Assembly (NCBI GenBank): GCA_027257055.1
Contig: JAPVLO010000056.1
Span: 1,674,001-1,738,000 of the forward strand
Source: Cephalopachus bancanus
Taxonomy: Eukaryota > Chordata > Mammalia > Primates > Tarsiidae
Length of the DNA: 64,000 nt
Direction of reading: 5' to 3'
This document shows positions 33,988 through 43,915 of this stretch, piece after piece. Position 1 is the first letter of the stretch. Each line of letters opens with the position of its first letter. The notes beneath the pieces were generated by a model. It did not search any database. It saw only the letters and a program-made list of their open reading frames with translations, and had not been told where the DNA came from. A program made the translations under genes and the position numbers.

Positions 33988-36055
33988 ACGACCTCTAAGT
34001 ATTCAAGTGAAATTGAAGAGTTTAGCCTTTTCATTTTCAATCAAAAGCTAGAAATGATTAAGCTTAGTGAGGAAGGCATGTTGAAAGCTACAACAGATCA
34101 AAACTAGGACGTTTATGGGAAAGAGTTAGCCAAGTTGTGAATGCAAAGGAAAAGTTCTCAAAAAAAAAAAATTGAAAGTGCTACTGCAGTGAACACATAA
34201 ATGATAAGAAAGCAAAATAGCCTGACTGCTCATATGGAGGTTTAAGTGGTCTGGATAGAAGAGCAAAACAGCCATGACATTTCTTTAATCCCCGGCTGAC
34301 TCCAGAGCAAGGCCCCATTGTCTTCAATTCTGTGAAGACTGAGAGAGGTGAGGACGTATAGAAGAAAAGCTGAAAGCTGTCAGAGATGGGTTAATGGGTT
34401 TATGGAAACAAGCCATCTCTGTATATGAAAGTGCAAGGTGAAGCAGCAAATGCTGATGGAGAAGCTCCAGCAAGTTATCCAGGAGATCTAGCTAAGACCA
34501 TTGAAGACAGTGGCTATACTAAACAACAGATTTTCAGCATAGATGAAACAGCCTTTTATTGCAAGAATATGCCATCTAGGACTTGCATAGCTAGAGAGGA
34601 AAAGACAATACCTGACGCCAAAGCTCCAGAGGATAGGCTGACTGTCATTAGGGGTTAAAGCAGCTGTTGACTTTAAGTTAAAACCAATGCTTACTTGCCA
34701 TTTAAAAAAATCCTGCCGGGCTTGGTGGCTCAGCCTGTAATTCCGCGCCTTGGGAGGCTGAGGTGAGTGGATTGCCTGAGCCCGCAGGTTGGAGACCCAC
34801 CTAGGCAACATGGTGAGACCTCATCTCTACAATAAAAAATCAAAAATTAGCTGGGCGTGGTAGCACGCGCCTGTAGTTCCAGCTACTTGGAAGGCTGAGG
34901 TGGAAGGATTGCTGGAGCCCAGCAGGTTAAGGCTGCGGTGACCAGGAGTGTGCCACTGCACTCCACTCTGGGCGACAGAGCGAGATTCCAACTCAAAAAA
35001 AAAACAAAAAAAAAATACTAGGGCCCTTTTAGAAGTATGCTAAACCTACTCTGCCCGTGCTCTAGCAGTGAAACAACAAAGTCTGGATGATAGTACATCT
35101 GTTTACAGCATGGCTTACTGAATATTTTAAGCCAATTGTTGAGACCTACTATTAAAAAACAAATAGATTCCTTTCAAGATACTTACTGTTCATTGACAAT
35201 GCACCTGTTTACCTAAGAGTTCTGATGATGATGAACAAAGGTGTTAGTGTAGTTTTCATGCCTGCTAATACAAGTGTTCTATAGCCCATGGACCAAGGAG
35301 TAATTTTAATTTTCAAGTCTGATTATTTAAAAATATATTTCATAAGGCTTGAACTGCCATAGCTAGTGATTCCTCTCATGGATCTGAGCAAAGCAAATTG
35401 GAAGCTTTCTGGAAAAGAGTCACCTTTCAAGATGACAAAAAGAAATTTGTGATTTGGTAGTCAAAATATCAATATCAACAGGAGTTTGGAAGAAGTAGAT
35501 TTCAACCCTTGTGGACAACTTTTAGGGGTCCTCGACTTCAGTGGAGGAAGTCACTGCAGGTTTGGTAGAAATGGCAAGGTGACTAGAATTAGAAGTGAAG
35601 CCTAAAAATTGGACTAAGTTGCTGTAATCTTGTGATAAATCTTGACAGAATAAGGAATTGCTGCTTCTTATGGATGAGCAAAGAAAGTGGTTTATTAAGA
35701 TGAACTCTACTACTGATGAAGATGTTCTGAACATTGATGAAATGACAATAAAAGATTTAGAACATTACATAAATTTAGCTGAAAAAGTAGTGACAGGGTT
35801 GAGATAATTGCCTCAATTTCAAAATAATTTCTACTGAGGATAAAATGCTTTCAAATAGCATCACATGCTACAGAGAAATCTTTCATGAAAGGAATTAATG
35901 TGACAAACTTCACTGTTGTCTTATTGTAAGACATTGTCACAGCCACCCCAGCCTTCAGCAACTACCACCCAGATCAATCAGCAGCCATCACCATAGAAGC
36001 AAGAACTTCCATCAGCAAAAATATTACAACTTACTGAAAATCCAGATGATCATTA
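33988..36055 (+). pseudogene. Tigger1 transposase remnant
   Basis: Broken pogo-like DDE transposase, interrupted by an Alu (34716-35008). The expected start has become ACG at about 33988. The N-terminal helix-turn-helix region is FNQKLEMIKLSEEGMLKATT (to 34107), then the frame shifts. At 34425-34658 it reads [20 protein letters not shown] and [19 protein letters not shown], with the IDET catalytic core motif. Beyond the Alu, the LLFIDNAPVYL-type second catalytic Asp region (about 35190-35220) and the MDEQRKWF block (about 35670-35700) are visible in different frames. Many stops. Confidence 0.87.
34716..35008 (+). mobile_element. Alu SINE, lineage-specific type, inside Tigger1
   Basis: Full dimer starting GCCGGGCTTGGTGGCTCAGC, with the private set: CCGCGCCTTGGGAGG, GAGCCCGCAGGTTGGAGACC, ACAATAAAAAATCAAAAATT, TTGGAAGGCTGAGGTGGAAG, AGCAGGTTAAGG and TTCCAACTC. 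Target duplication AAAAAAATCCT (34705-34715) against AAAAAAATACT (about 35009-35019), one mismatch. It dates after Tigger1. Confidence 0.93.
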
Positions 36056-36274
36056 GCATTTTTTTAGCACTAATATATTTTTAAATTAAGGTATATACAT
36101 TTTTTGAGACATAATGCTATTGCACACTTAGTAGACTACAGTACATGTAAGCATAACATTTTTATGCACCGGGAAACCAAAAACTTTGTGTGAATCACTT
36201 TATTTATCACAATATTCATTTTATTGAAGTGGTCTAGAACTGAACCTGTTATGTATCCAAGGTATACCTGAATT

Positions 36275-36500
36275 TTGTGTTATTATTGCACGCCAAATGC
36301 TCTGATAGGTGTTAAGGACACAGAATAAATAACATATGGGTTCTGTATCAAAGAAAGGTGTAGATATCTTATTAACTTCATTCAAAGGTAAACGAACAGA
36401 GGCTCATGCAATTCACTGACTTGCCATGATTGTCATGCACTGATATGCGACAGAGACCGGGCTCAAACCCAAATCTTCTTACTCCTGTTCCCATGTTCTT
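36275..36500 (-). repeat. Probable MIR relic
   Basis: 'cgccaaatgctctgataggtgttaagg', 'aacgaacagaggctcatgca' and GGGCTCAAACCCAAATCTTC follow the antisense MIR order loosely (parts shown in short form). Confidence 0.5.
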
Positions 36501-36622
36501 TGCACCATGATGTCAGATAATATTGTTTTATTTCAACTCTCCTTCAATATGATCATATTTTTTACCTTGGCTTTTACTACAAAACCTTTTCCTACAGTTC
36601 CTCCATAGAAAGTAAAGGTGTA

Positions 36623-36803
36623 AGAAAATGATTAACAGTAGTGGGAAACTATGGGGGGGATGGGATTAACGATAGCAAAAATCTGTCTGGGGACGGGGAA
36701 ACACCTCTTATCAACAGGGGTGCCTGAACAAAACGTATTTGTATAACTAACCCTTAACTGTACCCTACAATATCATAATAAAAAAAAATGATTATAAAAA
36801 AAA
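36623..36803 (+). mobile_element. Short retroposon with perfect 16-bp TSD
   Basis: A 181-bp insert bracketed by AGAAAGTAAAGGTGTA at 36607-36622 and 36804-36819, identical in all 16 bases. It contains TATGGGGGGGATGGGATTAA, TCTGGGGACGGGGAAACACC, AACGTATTTGTATAACTAAC, CCTTAACTGTACCC and an A-rich tail from about 36776. The 3' end is homologous to that of 26633-26708. Probably the 3' UTR of a lineage L1, truncated at its 5' side. No coding. Confidence 0.85.
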
Positions 36804-36804
36804 A

Positions 36805-36897
36805 GAAAGTAAAGGTGTATGAATCATGAGTCCCAAAGATGAGTTGGTTATAATGGTGTCACTCATTTACAACACAAGAGTAAAGATGCTTCTTGGG
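36805..36897 (+). repeat. Local repeat A (partner at 37491)
   Basis: TGAATCATGAGTCCCAAAGA, TGAGTTGGTTATAATGGTGT, CACTCATTTACAACACAAGA and GTAAAGATGCTTCTTGGG form one copy of a direct repeat. The other copy is at 37491-37584. Roughly 80% similar by eye. Confidence 0.8.
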
Positions 36898-37031
36898 TTT
36901 CAAGTATGGAAAATAAAGAGGAAGAGTGTTTTAAAAAATTATATATACATAGCTACGGAAAGATAAAGAGAGAGAACCCATTGTTTGCCACACATTGAAC
37001 AACATATGCTCTTACTACAGTCATATGCATC

Positions 37032-37152
37032 TTTTTTTTTTTTTGAGTCAGAGTCTTACTCTGTCACCTAGGCTGGAGTGCAGTGGCATGATCACAGCTA
37101 TTGCAGCCTCTACCTCCCGCACTTTGGTGATCCTTCTGCCTCAGTTTCCCAA
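37032..37152 (-). mobile_element. Alu monomer or fragment, antisense
   Basis: One monomer length only: T-run, GAGTCAGAGTCTTACTCTGT, CACCTAGGCTGGAGTGCAGT, GATCACAGCTATTGCAGCCT and GATCCTTCTGCCTCAGTTTC. Could be a FLAM/FRAM-type free monomer or a 5'-truncated Alu. Ancestral wording, so old. Confidence 0.85.
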
Positions 37153-37490
37153 CGTGTATCCTTTTTTATGACTATTATGGCCCTGTTATTATCTGCAGAA
37201 AACTAAGTTTAGAAAAAAATCTTTATACTTCACAAGTTGGTGGAAGACCTGGGATGCAGCTCCTCCTCTGAGTCATATCTCCTAATCCTAACCTCTGCAT
37301 AAACTGCATTTTAAAATATCAGGGCAGTATTTGACAGAGGAATCTCCGATTTGCTCTATTCATCCATTTGTTCTACAGTTGTCAAGCAGCTTCTATGTGC
37401 TGGATACTGTGCTAAGGGTTCAGAGATATGTATGACACTGTAACTGGCCCTCAGACAGAAGCATAAAAAGACAAAGATATAAGATGAGAA

Positions 37491-37584
37491 GATAAAATTG
37501 TATTAATCATGCGTCCCAAAGCTGAGGTGGTTATAAAAATGTCACTCATTAACTCACAACACAAGAGCAAAGATTATGTTGGGG
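37491..37584 (+). repeat. Local repeat B (partner at 36805)
   Basis: TTAATCATGCGTCCCAAAGC, TGAGGTGGTTATAAAAATGT, CACTCATTAACTCACAACAC and AAGAGCAAAGATTATGTTGG. Second copy of the local direct repeat. Between the two copies lie an Alu monomer and unassigned sequence, so the pair is either a segmental duplication or two copies of an unnamed old repeat. Confidence 0.8.
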
Positions 37585-37924
37585 ATGACATCATAGGCAT
37601 TCTACAAGTGCTCATTAAATGAATGAAGGACTGAGATGAAATCCGGATAACCAAATAGAAAGGTCAGCACCTGAAGGGTGGCCTTTTCTCTACTAACTGA
37701 CCTGTGTAACTTTCCCTCTATGCACCCCAGTCTACAACCAGCATTGAGGACCTACTGTGTGCTCAGATTACACTAGGATTACAGCCAGAGAGCTGATGGG
37801 TGCCAAAGGACTCATGATCTAGCAAGAAATCAAACAAGTCAATGAAAAGAGTACAATCCAATGAATCCAATATGCAAATACAGCCAGCACACCTATGGGA
37901 TTCATGAGTTACAATTTAAAAAGT
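37585..37924. other. Non-coding stretch
   Basis: Weak old L1 3'-UTR-type match at about 37735-37860 (GCATTGAGGACCTACTGTGT, ACTCATGATCTAGCAAGAAA). No gene. Confidence 0.4.
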
Positions 37925-38720
37925 AACTTTATGAGAAAGTAAATTAGTACAGCCATTATGGAAAACAGTATGGAAGTTCCTCAAAAAATTAAAAATAGAA
38001 TTAGCATATGACCCCTAAATCCCACTACTGGTCATATATCTAAAGGATATGAAATCAGTGAGTCAAAGAGATATCTGTATTTCCCTGTTCATTGCAGCTT
38101 TATTCACAGTAGCCAAGATATGAAATCATCCTAAGTATCCATCAACAGATGAATGAAGAAAGAAGATGTAGTTTATTTACATAATGGAATACTATTCAGC
38201 CTTCAAAAAAGAAAGAAATCCTGCCATTTTCTTTTCTTTTTTTTTTTTGAGTCGGAGTCTCACTCTGTCACCCAGGCTGGAGTACAGTGGCACACTCATG
38301 GCCACTGCAGCCTCGACCTGCTGGGCTAGGGTGATCCTTCTGCCTCAGCCTTTCAGGTAACTGGAACCAGAGGCCGTGCCACCACACCCAGTTCATTATT
38401 CAATTTATTATAAAGACGAGATCTTGCCAAGTTGTCCAGGTTGGTCTCGAACCTCTGGACTCAGGCAATCCTCTCGCCTCTGCCTCCCAAAATGCTGCAA
38501 TTACAGGCATGAGTCACTGTGCCCAGTGGATTTTCAATAACATGGATGAAACTGGAGAACATTGTGTTAAGTGAAATGCAGGCACAGAAAGACAAATGCA
38601 AAATATGAAATCTTTTTTTTTTACATGAAATCTAAGAAAGTCAAATTCATAGAAACAGAGAATGGTGGTTACTGGAGGCTAGTAAGTGGGGATACTGGGA
38701 AGTGTTTGAAAAGGGCAACT
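37925..38720 (+). mobile_element. L1 3'-end fragment split by an Alu
   Basis: Sense L1 3' region. The left part (37925-38230) has TTAGTACAGCCATTATGGAA, AACAGTATGGAAGTTCCTCA, TAGCATATGACCCCTAAATC and CATTGCAGCTTTATTCACAG, then ATGGAATACTATTCAGCCTT. The right part (38529-38720) has AATAACATGGATGAAACTGG, AACATTGTGTTAAGTGAAAT and AGAATGGTGGTTACTGGAGG. The Alu inside is younger. Confidence 0.9.
38231..38528 (-). mobile_element. Alu SINE, intermediate type, inside L1
   Basis: Antisense dimer with an ancestral left arm (GACTCATGCCTGTAATTGCA) but derived right-arm features (AGCAGGTCGAGGCTGCAGTG, AGACTCCGACTC) and an ATAATAAATTG linker. A short ATTTTC repeat at both junctions (38226-38231, 38530-38535) may be all that is left of the target duplication. 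Confidence 0.92.
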
Positions 38721-40249
38721 GTATATATGTCCCTCACTCTCCTTTTAACCTGCTCCATGGGGGTAGTCCTTCCTGTATTCCTGAATGAAAGAAAGCTCAG
38801 GTAGCCTGCTGACTTCCTCATTTACTCTTAAATAAGCAGAAGTTTGGCAGTCATTTAAAACCCTCAAGTGCAAGCTCAATTCAGTAATTAGAACGTAGAA
38901 TCTGTGTAACAACCAAAGCTTCTAACTTCACATGAGAAGAGCACCATGCAGGGAGGGGTAAAGACAGCTGCTCATTTCTTTTAATCCCCAGCTCTTCCTC
39001 CCAAAACCTGCCAGCTCTGGTGTGTGAGTGGGACAAAGAGAGAAGAGAGAATAGTTAAGGGAGAGGGAGAAGTTCCTTCACAGATGTCATCATAAGCTCA
39101 TGCTGGCACTTTGGTCCTGGCACCCAATTAAAGATTCTAAAGCTGGGGAGGGAGTGGGCTCTGTGGGGCTGCAAAGGCCTTCACTGGGGCATTTGGTGTC
39201 ACTTCCAGGCAGTGAGAGACTTGCTGCCGCTGGTTGGCCCTCTCCCTGCCCGGCAGTGCAGTCCACGTGGGCGCGCTGTCTAATTAGTGTCGGTCACATG
39301 CCCCTTCCCAGTAGTCTGCTTGGGCAGAACTTTAAGTGACTCCAGGCCTGCCCTCTCTACCACATGGTCTGTATCTTTGACCTGACCAGCTCTGGCAGGC
39401 AGGCTCGTTTTAATGCTACCACCTCCCGCAGCTAGTCAGGCATCCTCTGCGAGCCCTCCCTATGTCACCCTTGCTACAGAGAATGATGTCAACCTTTCCC
39501 AGTGGTCTGATGGAAGCCCTTGCTCTGGTTCCGTAGGAAGCAGGATGTGCCATAGCCCTTACCCCTTCCCTGGGGGAGTGGTATTCAAAGCACCCTTGAA
39601 GTCGAAGACACGGTCCTTACAAATTAACTTTCAACCTCTTATCTCTTGATGTATCTCCATTCTTGTATGTCCTCTAGGTGGATATATAGCCAAGAACCAC
39701 AAGATCACATGTGGGCTAACTCCTTTGTAAATCCTACATTCAGTGAAAGTAACTTCTAAGGAACTTGATGTCATCAGAACATCCTAACGCGTAGACAAGT
39801 TAAGTGTGCCCGCCTTTCACATTAGCTAGTATACAGTGCATGAGTCATTTCCCAAACTAGTTCTTATGCAGAACCTTTCCTCTGAAAGTGATTCTTCCCA
39901 GCTCTAGTCCCACCTGCTTCAGGCTGCCTCTGCCTCACCTGGGTAGCCTCGGCCAATGGTGACATCACTCTGCCCCACCCTCCTGCGTTCCTTGCTGCCT
40001 GAGCCAAAGTCTACCTTGAACCAAAGTCTCCCTTGCATGTAACAGGCCATCTGTGGCTGACTTCTGGTCCTCTTCTCTGAAGAGACCGCAGACTGCAGCC
40101 ATACCACATTCCCTATTCCCATGGCATCCATCGCCAATCTTACGTGAAGCGCCTCTAGCCTCCTTTTCTGTGTGGCGTAATGAACGCAACATACCCTGGG
40201 CCATAACCCTTGCCCATAAGGCATTTCTTGTCTGTTAATAATTGAAAGA
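38721..40249. other. 1.5-kb single-copy stretch
   Basis: No gene and no firm repeat. Positions 39090-39345 are GC-richer, with GTCCACGTGGGCGCGCTGTC, TAATTAGTGTCGGTCACATG and a preserved-looking block around ACTTTGGTCCTGGCACCC. Opposite-strand frames at 39919-40238 overlap and lack domains. Confidence 0.5.
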
Positions 40250-40445
40250 ATTAATCTTTCTTGAGCTCCTACATGCTAGGTGCCAATCCTTATTTCACCT
40301 ATTTTCCAAAATAACTGTAAGGGATATATATCAATTTACCCATTTCCAGATAAGAAAATTGGGTTTTTAACACTTTAATTCACATGCCTGAAGACACACA
40401 GCATCTAAACGGTAGAGTTATGTTTATGTCCCTTTAACTCCAAAG
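40250..40445 (-). repeat. MIR SINE relic
   Basis: Antisense MIR: TTGAGCTCCTACATGCTAGG, 'caatttacccatttccagata', AGAAAATTGGGTTTTTAACA and CCTGAAGACACACAGCATCT. Confidence 0.7.
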
Positions 40446-40964
40446 CCAATGGGCCATAATGGGAAATGTCAACTGGGAGACTTTGGGATTTATCCCAGCC
40501 ATTAATTTGACAGTGGCCTTGGGTGAGTTATTTCCCCTGTCTGAGTTTCCTCATTGGTAGATGAAAAAATTGGATACAGTGATCATTCACACCCTTCCAA
40601 CTCCAGAGCTCTGAGCTATTGAAAGGCTGTGTTAGCGGCCTGTTTCGCACTGGCCTACACAGATGTTTCAATTCAGAACTTCCCGTGTGGTAATGTCTCA
40701 TCATGTTATTTCCTGCCTGCACTTCTAGCCTCCCTCATTTGGGATCATTTGTATTACTTTTTTGTGATGTTCATGTTTACCCAGGGCCTGATTTAGAATC
40801 ATCTGCAAACTTCATCAAAGGGCATTTATTCACCACCTACCCAGGAAAGCATCATGGGCCAAGTGAAATACCAATGGCAGAGCTTATGTCCTGATCACCT
40901 TCTTCCTTTCACATGTTTCTCTAAATAACTGCCCTCAAAGTAGGTTAGCACTATCCTGAAAACT
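40446..40964. other. Non-coding stretch
   Basis: MIR-like sense scrap near 40510-40562 (CAGTGGCCTTGGGTGAGTTA, CTGAGTTTCCTCATTGGTAG). Otherwise unassigned. Confidence 0.45.
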
Positions 40965-41155
40965 TGTGGCTTTGGGTCAGAGAAACCTGGAGAGGAACTT
41001 TGGACAAATTACTTAACCTTTACATAACCTTTCCGAACTTTGTTTTTTTCATCTGGGAAACAGGAATGATTACACCCACCCCAAAGGGTTGTTTAGAGTG
41101 TTAGAATTACACACAGCATGTGGACTGGTCTAATACAGGGTCTGGAATAACTTAC
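40965..41155 (+). repeat. MIR SINE relic
   Basis: Sense MIR: TGTGGCTTTGGGTCAGAGAA, AACTTTGGACAAATTACTTA, TTTTTTCATCTGGGAAACAG and TCTAATACAGGGTCTGGAAT. Confidence 0.8.
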
Positions 41156-41384
41156 ACCCCTTTCCTAGGCCCATCTCTAAAGGCTTTGTGAATGGCCAAT
41201 CAAGCAAATAGGTTTTTGCTTCTGAATTTGAAAGGTTTTTTTTTACTTTTTCTGAACAGCATCACAGGGAGTTCTCCTAGCAATGATATTGAATATTGCC
41301 CATGTATTTATTAGTACACCCTTAGGCATATACTATTTATCTTTGGCCTGCAAATAAAGAGGGAAAAAGAAATCATAGGTCTCT

Positions 41385-41490
41385 CTGGTAAGTGAACTTG
41401 GGAGACTAATCTTACTAAGCCTCTTTATGTAGCCTCTCAAAATCTTTATATTTTTGCATTGCTATGAGGATTAAATGAGGTAATACAGGT
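41385..41490 (+). repeat. MIR SINE fragment
   Basis: CCTCTTTATGTAGCCTCTCA, 'gcattgctatgaggattaaa' and TGAGGTAATACAGGTATG match the middle of MIR. Confidence 0.5.
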
Positions 41491-41543
41491 ATGTTGGACC
41501 ATTATATGCATGCTCCTTACATCACATGGGTATGGATGTGGGG

Positions 41544-41853
41544 TTTTGTTGTTGTTTTTTGTTTGTTTGTTTTGAGGTAGAGTCTCACTCCATTGCCCAG
41601 GCTGGAATGCAGTGGCACACTGATGGCCACCCCAGCGTCAGCCTGCTGGGTTCAGGTGATCCTTCCACCTCAACCTGCCAAGTAACCGGAACTACAGGCA
41701 TGCGCTACCACGCCTGGCTAATTTTTGATTTATTGTAGAGACGAGGTCTCACCAAGTTGCCTGGGTTGGTCTCAAACCTGCGGGCTCAGGCAATCCACTC
41801 ACCTCTGCCTTCCAAAGTGCTGGGATTACAGGCATGAGCCACTACTCTCAGCC
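41544..41853 (-). mobile_element. Alu SINE, intermediate type
   Basis: Antisense dimer with a GTTTGTTTGTTT-type tail. Left arm ancestral (GGCTCATGCCTGTAATCCCA). Right arm with TAGTTCCGGTTACTTGGCAG and AACCCAGCAGGCTGACGC. The ACAATAAATCAAAAATTAGC linker of the young type is already present. Confidence 0.9.
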
Positions 41854-42100
41854 TATAATTCTTGTCTTTAATGTAGTTATGATGGTGGATGCAATAACAT
41901 CACTGGATGTGCCTAGCACACAGAAGGTGCTTAGAATAGGATGAGACCTATTTTTTCTCTTTTCCTGCACATTTCTGTGCTTTGTCATGGTTAGGAGCAG
42001 GAAGAAGCACAATGATAAAGTAGAAACCCACAAAGTGCCCACTCCCCTATCACTGCCCCCATATTACATTTCGATTCATTCAAATGTATCAAAAAACAAT
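41854..42100. other. Non-coding stretch between two Alus
   Basis: About 250 bp without gene or clear repeat apart from a MIR-like scrap (GGATGTGCCTAGCACACAGA, AGGTGCTTAGAATAGGATGA). Confidence 0.4.
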
Positions 42101-42107
42101 ATATTTC

Positions 42108-42414
42108 TTTTTTTTTTTTTTTGAGTTAGAGTCTCACTCCGTCACCCAGGCAGGAGTGCAGTGGCACACTCATGGCCAGCCCAGCATTGACCTGCTGGGC
42201 TCCAGTGATCCTTTTGCCTCAGCCTTCCAAATAGCCAGAATTACAGACACATACTATCAAGTCCGGTTAATTTTTTTTTTTTCTTTTTTAATTTATTGTA
42301 CAGACGAGTTCTTGCCAAATTGCCCTGGCTGGTCTCGAACCCTCAGGCTCAGACAATCCACTTACCTTGGCCTCCCAAAGTGCTGGAATGACAAGCTGAG
42401 CCACCGAGCCCGGC
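42108..42414 (-). mobile_element. Alu SINE, near-young lineage type
   Basis: Antisense dimer ending GCCGGGCTCGGTGGCTCAGC on the minus strand, the private shortened start, but with GCACTTTGGGAGG still ancestral. It carries AGCAGGTCAATGCTGGGC and AGACTCTAACTC, plus an expanded A-rich linker (a T-run on the plus strand near 42271-42290). Confidence 0.91.
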
Positions 42415-42889
42415 AGAAAATACAATTTCAATACAAGGTGACATGTCTTGCTTTCTTTGGCAAGTTCCTAAGAGTTAAACTTGGTAAGTGGCTGAGACAT
42501 GTCAGGATGGTTCTGCATAGATAAAAACTTTGCTAGACGATCACATTTGGTTCATATCAAAAGCGTTCAGATCCAAAGATGCATTGAAGCAGTTGACATC
42601 CAATTCAGGTGGATGCTAATACAATTTTCAAAAGTTAAACCAAATTGACAAGAGGTTGATCTCATGTATCTTACCACTGTCCCATTCCCAGTCAATTTCC
42701 TGGGAAGGAAGTGGGTAGCTTGGCCATTATAACATAACTGAAGGCATGCCTTTTCCTCATTTCGCCTGGGACCTGCAGCTTCAAAAACGATGGAAACAGC
42801 CCAGTGGAATTTTGTAAATTTTTCTGGCCACAACCTTTCAGCCTTTCACTTGATATTGACTAAAAACCAACATAACTATGTTCTTTCAG
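42415..42889. other. Non-coding stretch
   Basis: No repeat or gene recognised. The minus frame 42567-42833 has no domain. Confidence 0.45.
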
Positions 42890-43640
42890 CAGTCATTGGG
42901 TCCTGGAACTCCCGCACCAGAAGGGCCTTCACAAAGCGAGCCTATTTCTCCTCTGCCAACCCCTCACACTGAGCAGCCACTCATTCTACTTTCTTGCCAT
43001 CACCCAAATCTGTCTCTCTTCGTTCATCCCAACTCTGACTTCTGTGGTCAAGCCTTTGTCCCCTCTCACCTAAACTATCGCATTCACATCCCAAGTCTTC
43101 AGGACTCTGCCAGTTCATCCTCTACACTGCAGTCAAAATCTGTCTATGTCGATATGCTCATGACACATGCTGCTTAAGACCACCCGGTGGCTCCACTCAG
43201 GATAAAATACAAAGTGCTTATCTCAGCTGCTGACCCTCTCAGTATGCTGTAGCCTCTACCTCTTAGGACCCTCTACCCTGCCACTGCCCCCATTATAGTT
43301 TATACCCCAACCTCTGTTAGCTCTGGATTTCTCTTTTATTTCTGAAAATCTCTAACATAGCCAACACTCACTGAGAGTCCCTATGTGCCCTTCAAAACTA
43401 ACATAATCTCCTCTTTAAGCCTTTCCTGACCTTTCTGCCAGGCACAGTTTTCTGCTCCCTTGTCAGTGGGCCCATGCACTTTTTATCCATCTATTTACAC
43501 TGTCTTAGTATTATCTGTTGGCATGTCTGTTTTCCCTACTATGCTTTGAATTTCTTGAAAGCTAAAGCTGTATCCTATCACCTTGCATTCCCATGTTCAT
43601 AGAGTAGGGATACAGGCATTCATTCTGAGAATACTAACTG
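42890..43640 (+). repeat. L2 LINE relic, long
   Basis: Sense L2. CACAAAGCGAGCCTATTTCT, 'tcttgccatcacccaaatct', GACTCTGCCAGTTCATCCTC, TAAGACCACCCGGTGGCTCC, TACCTCTTAGGACCCTCTAC, AAGCCTTTCCTGACCTTTCT, ATTTCTTGAAAGCTAAAGCT and 'gtatcctatcaccttgcatt' follow in L2 order. This is one of the longest L2 pieces in the window. Confidence 0.85.
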
Positions 43641-43915
43641 AAAACCTACTATGTGTACAGCACTGGACAATCTAAAGATGAACATGCACCCTACATGCAA
43701 AGGCTTTTTAACCTTGATGTGCAGCCAATACCTAGAGAGGCAAACAATAATGTGATGTGGCATGGTTTTTTAAAATAAAAATTTTTAAAAGCACAAGCTA
43801 CTCCTTTGGAATCCCCAAGGAGAGACCATGACCAACCTTGGTAAGGATGGGGGAGAAAAATACTTCTAAATAGAGGAGATACAAGTTATTTCCTTTAAAT
43901 TTGAATTGTGTTTCG
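43641..43915. other. Non-coding stretch
   Basis: Short match to the old L1 3'-UTR unit at about 43620-43690 (AACTGAAAACCTACTATGTG). A/T-rich afterwards. No gene. Confidence 0.4.

Larger units (their letters stand above)
33569..36270 (+). mobile_element. Tigger1: Tigger1 DNA transposon, near complete, split by Alu
   Basis: 2,702 bp including a 293-bp Alu, so about 2.4 kb of Tigger1. It starts CAAGCATGCCTCATTTTATT after TA (33567-33568) and ends CAAGGTATACCTG. The right-hand flank is AA, probably a mutated TA. Landmarks are TTTCTGGCAACACTTCCTCA, ATCTATCAGCACCATTTTTT, GCCAATATAAGATGGTGAAC, CACAGCCACCCCAGCCTTCA and GACATAATGCTATTGCACAC. Opposite in orientation to the copy at 1046-3489. Confidence 0.93.

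Noticed and set aside
42084..42524. 146-codon frame on the plus strand
   Set aside because: It is an antisense Alu translation, with the familiar Alu-derived [19 protein letters not shown] wording.
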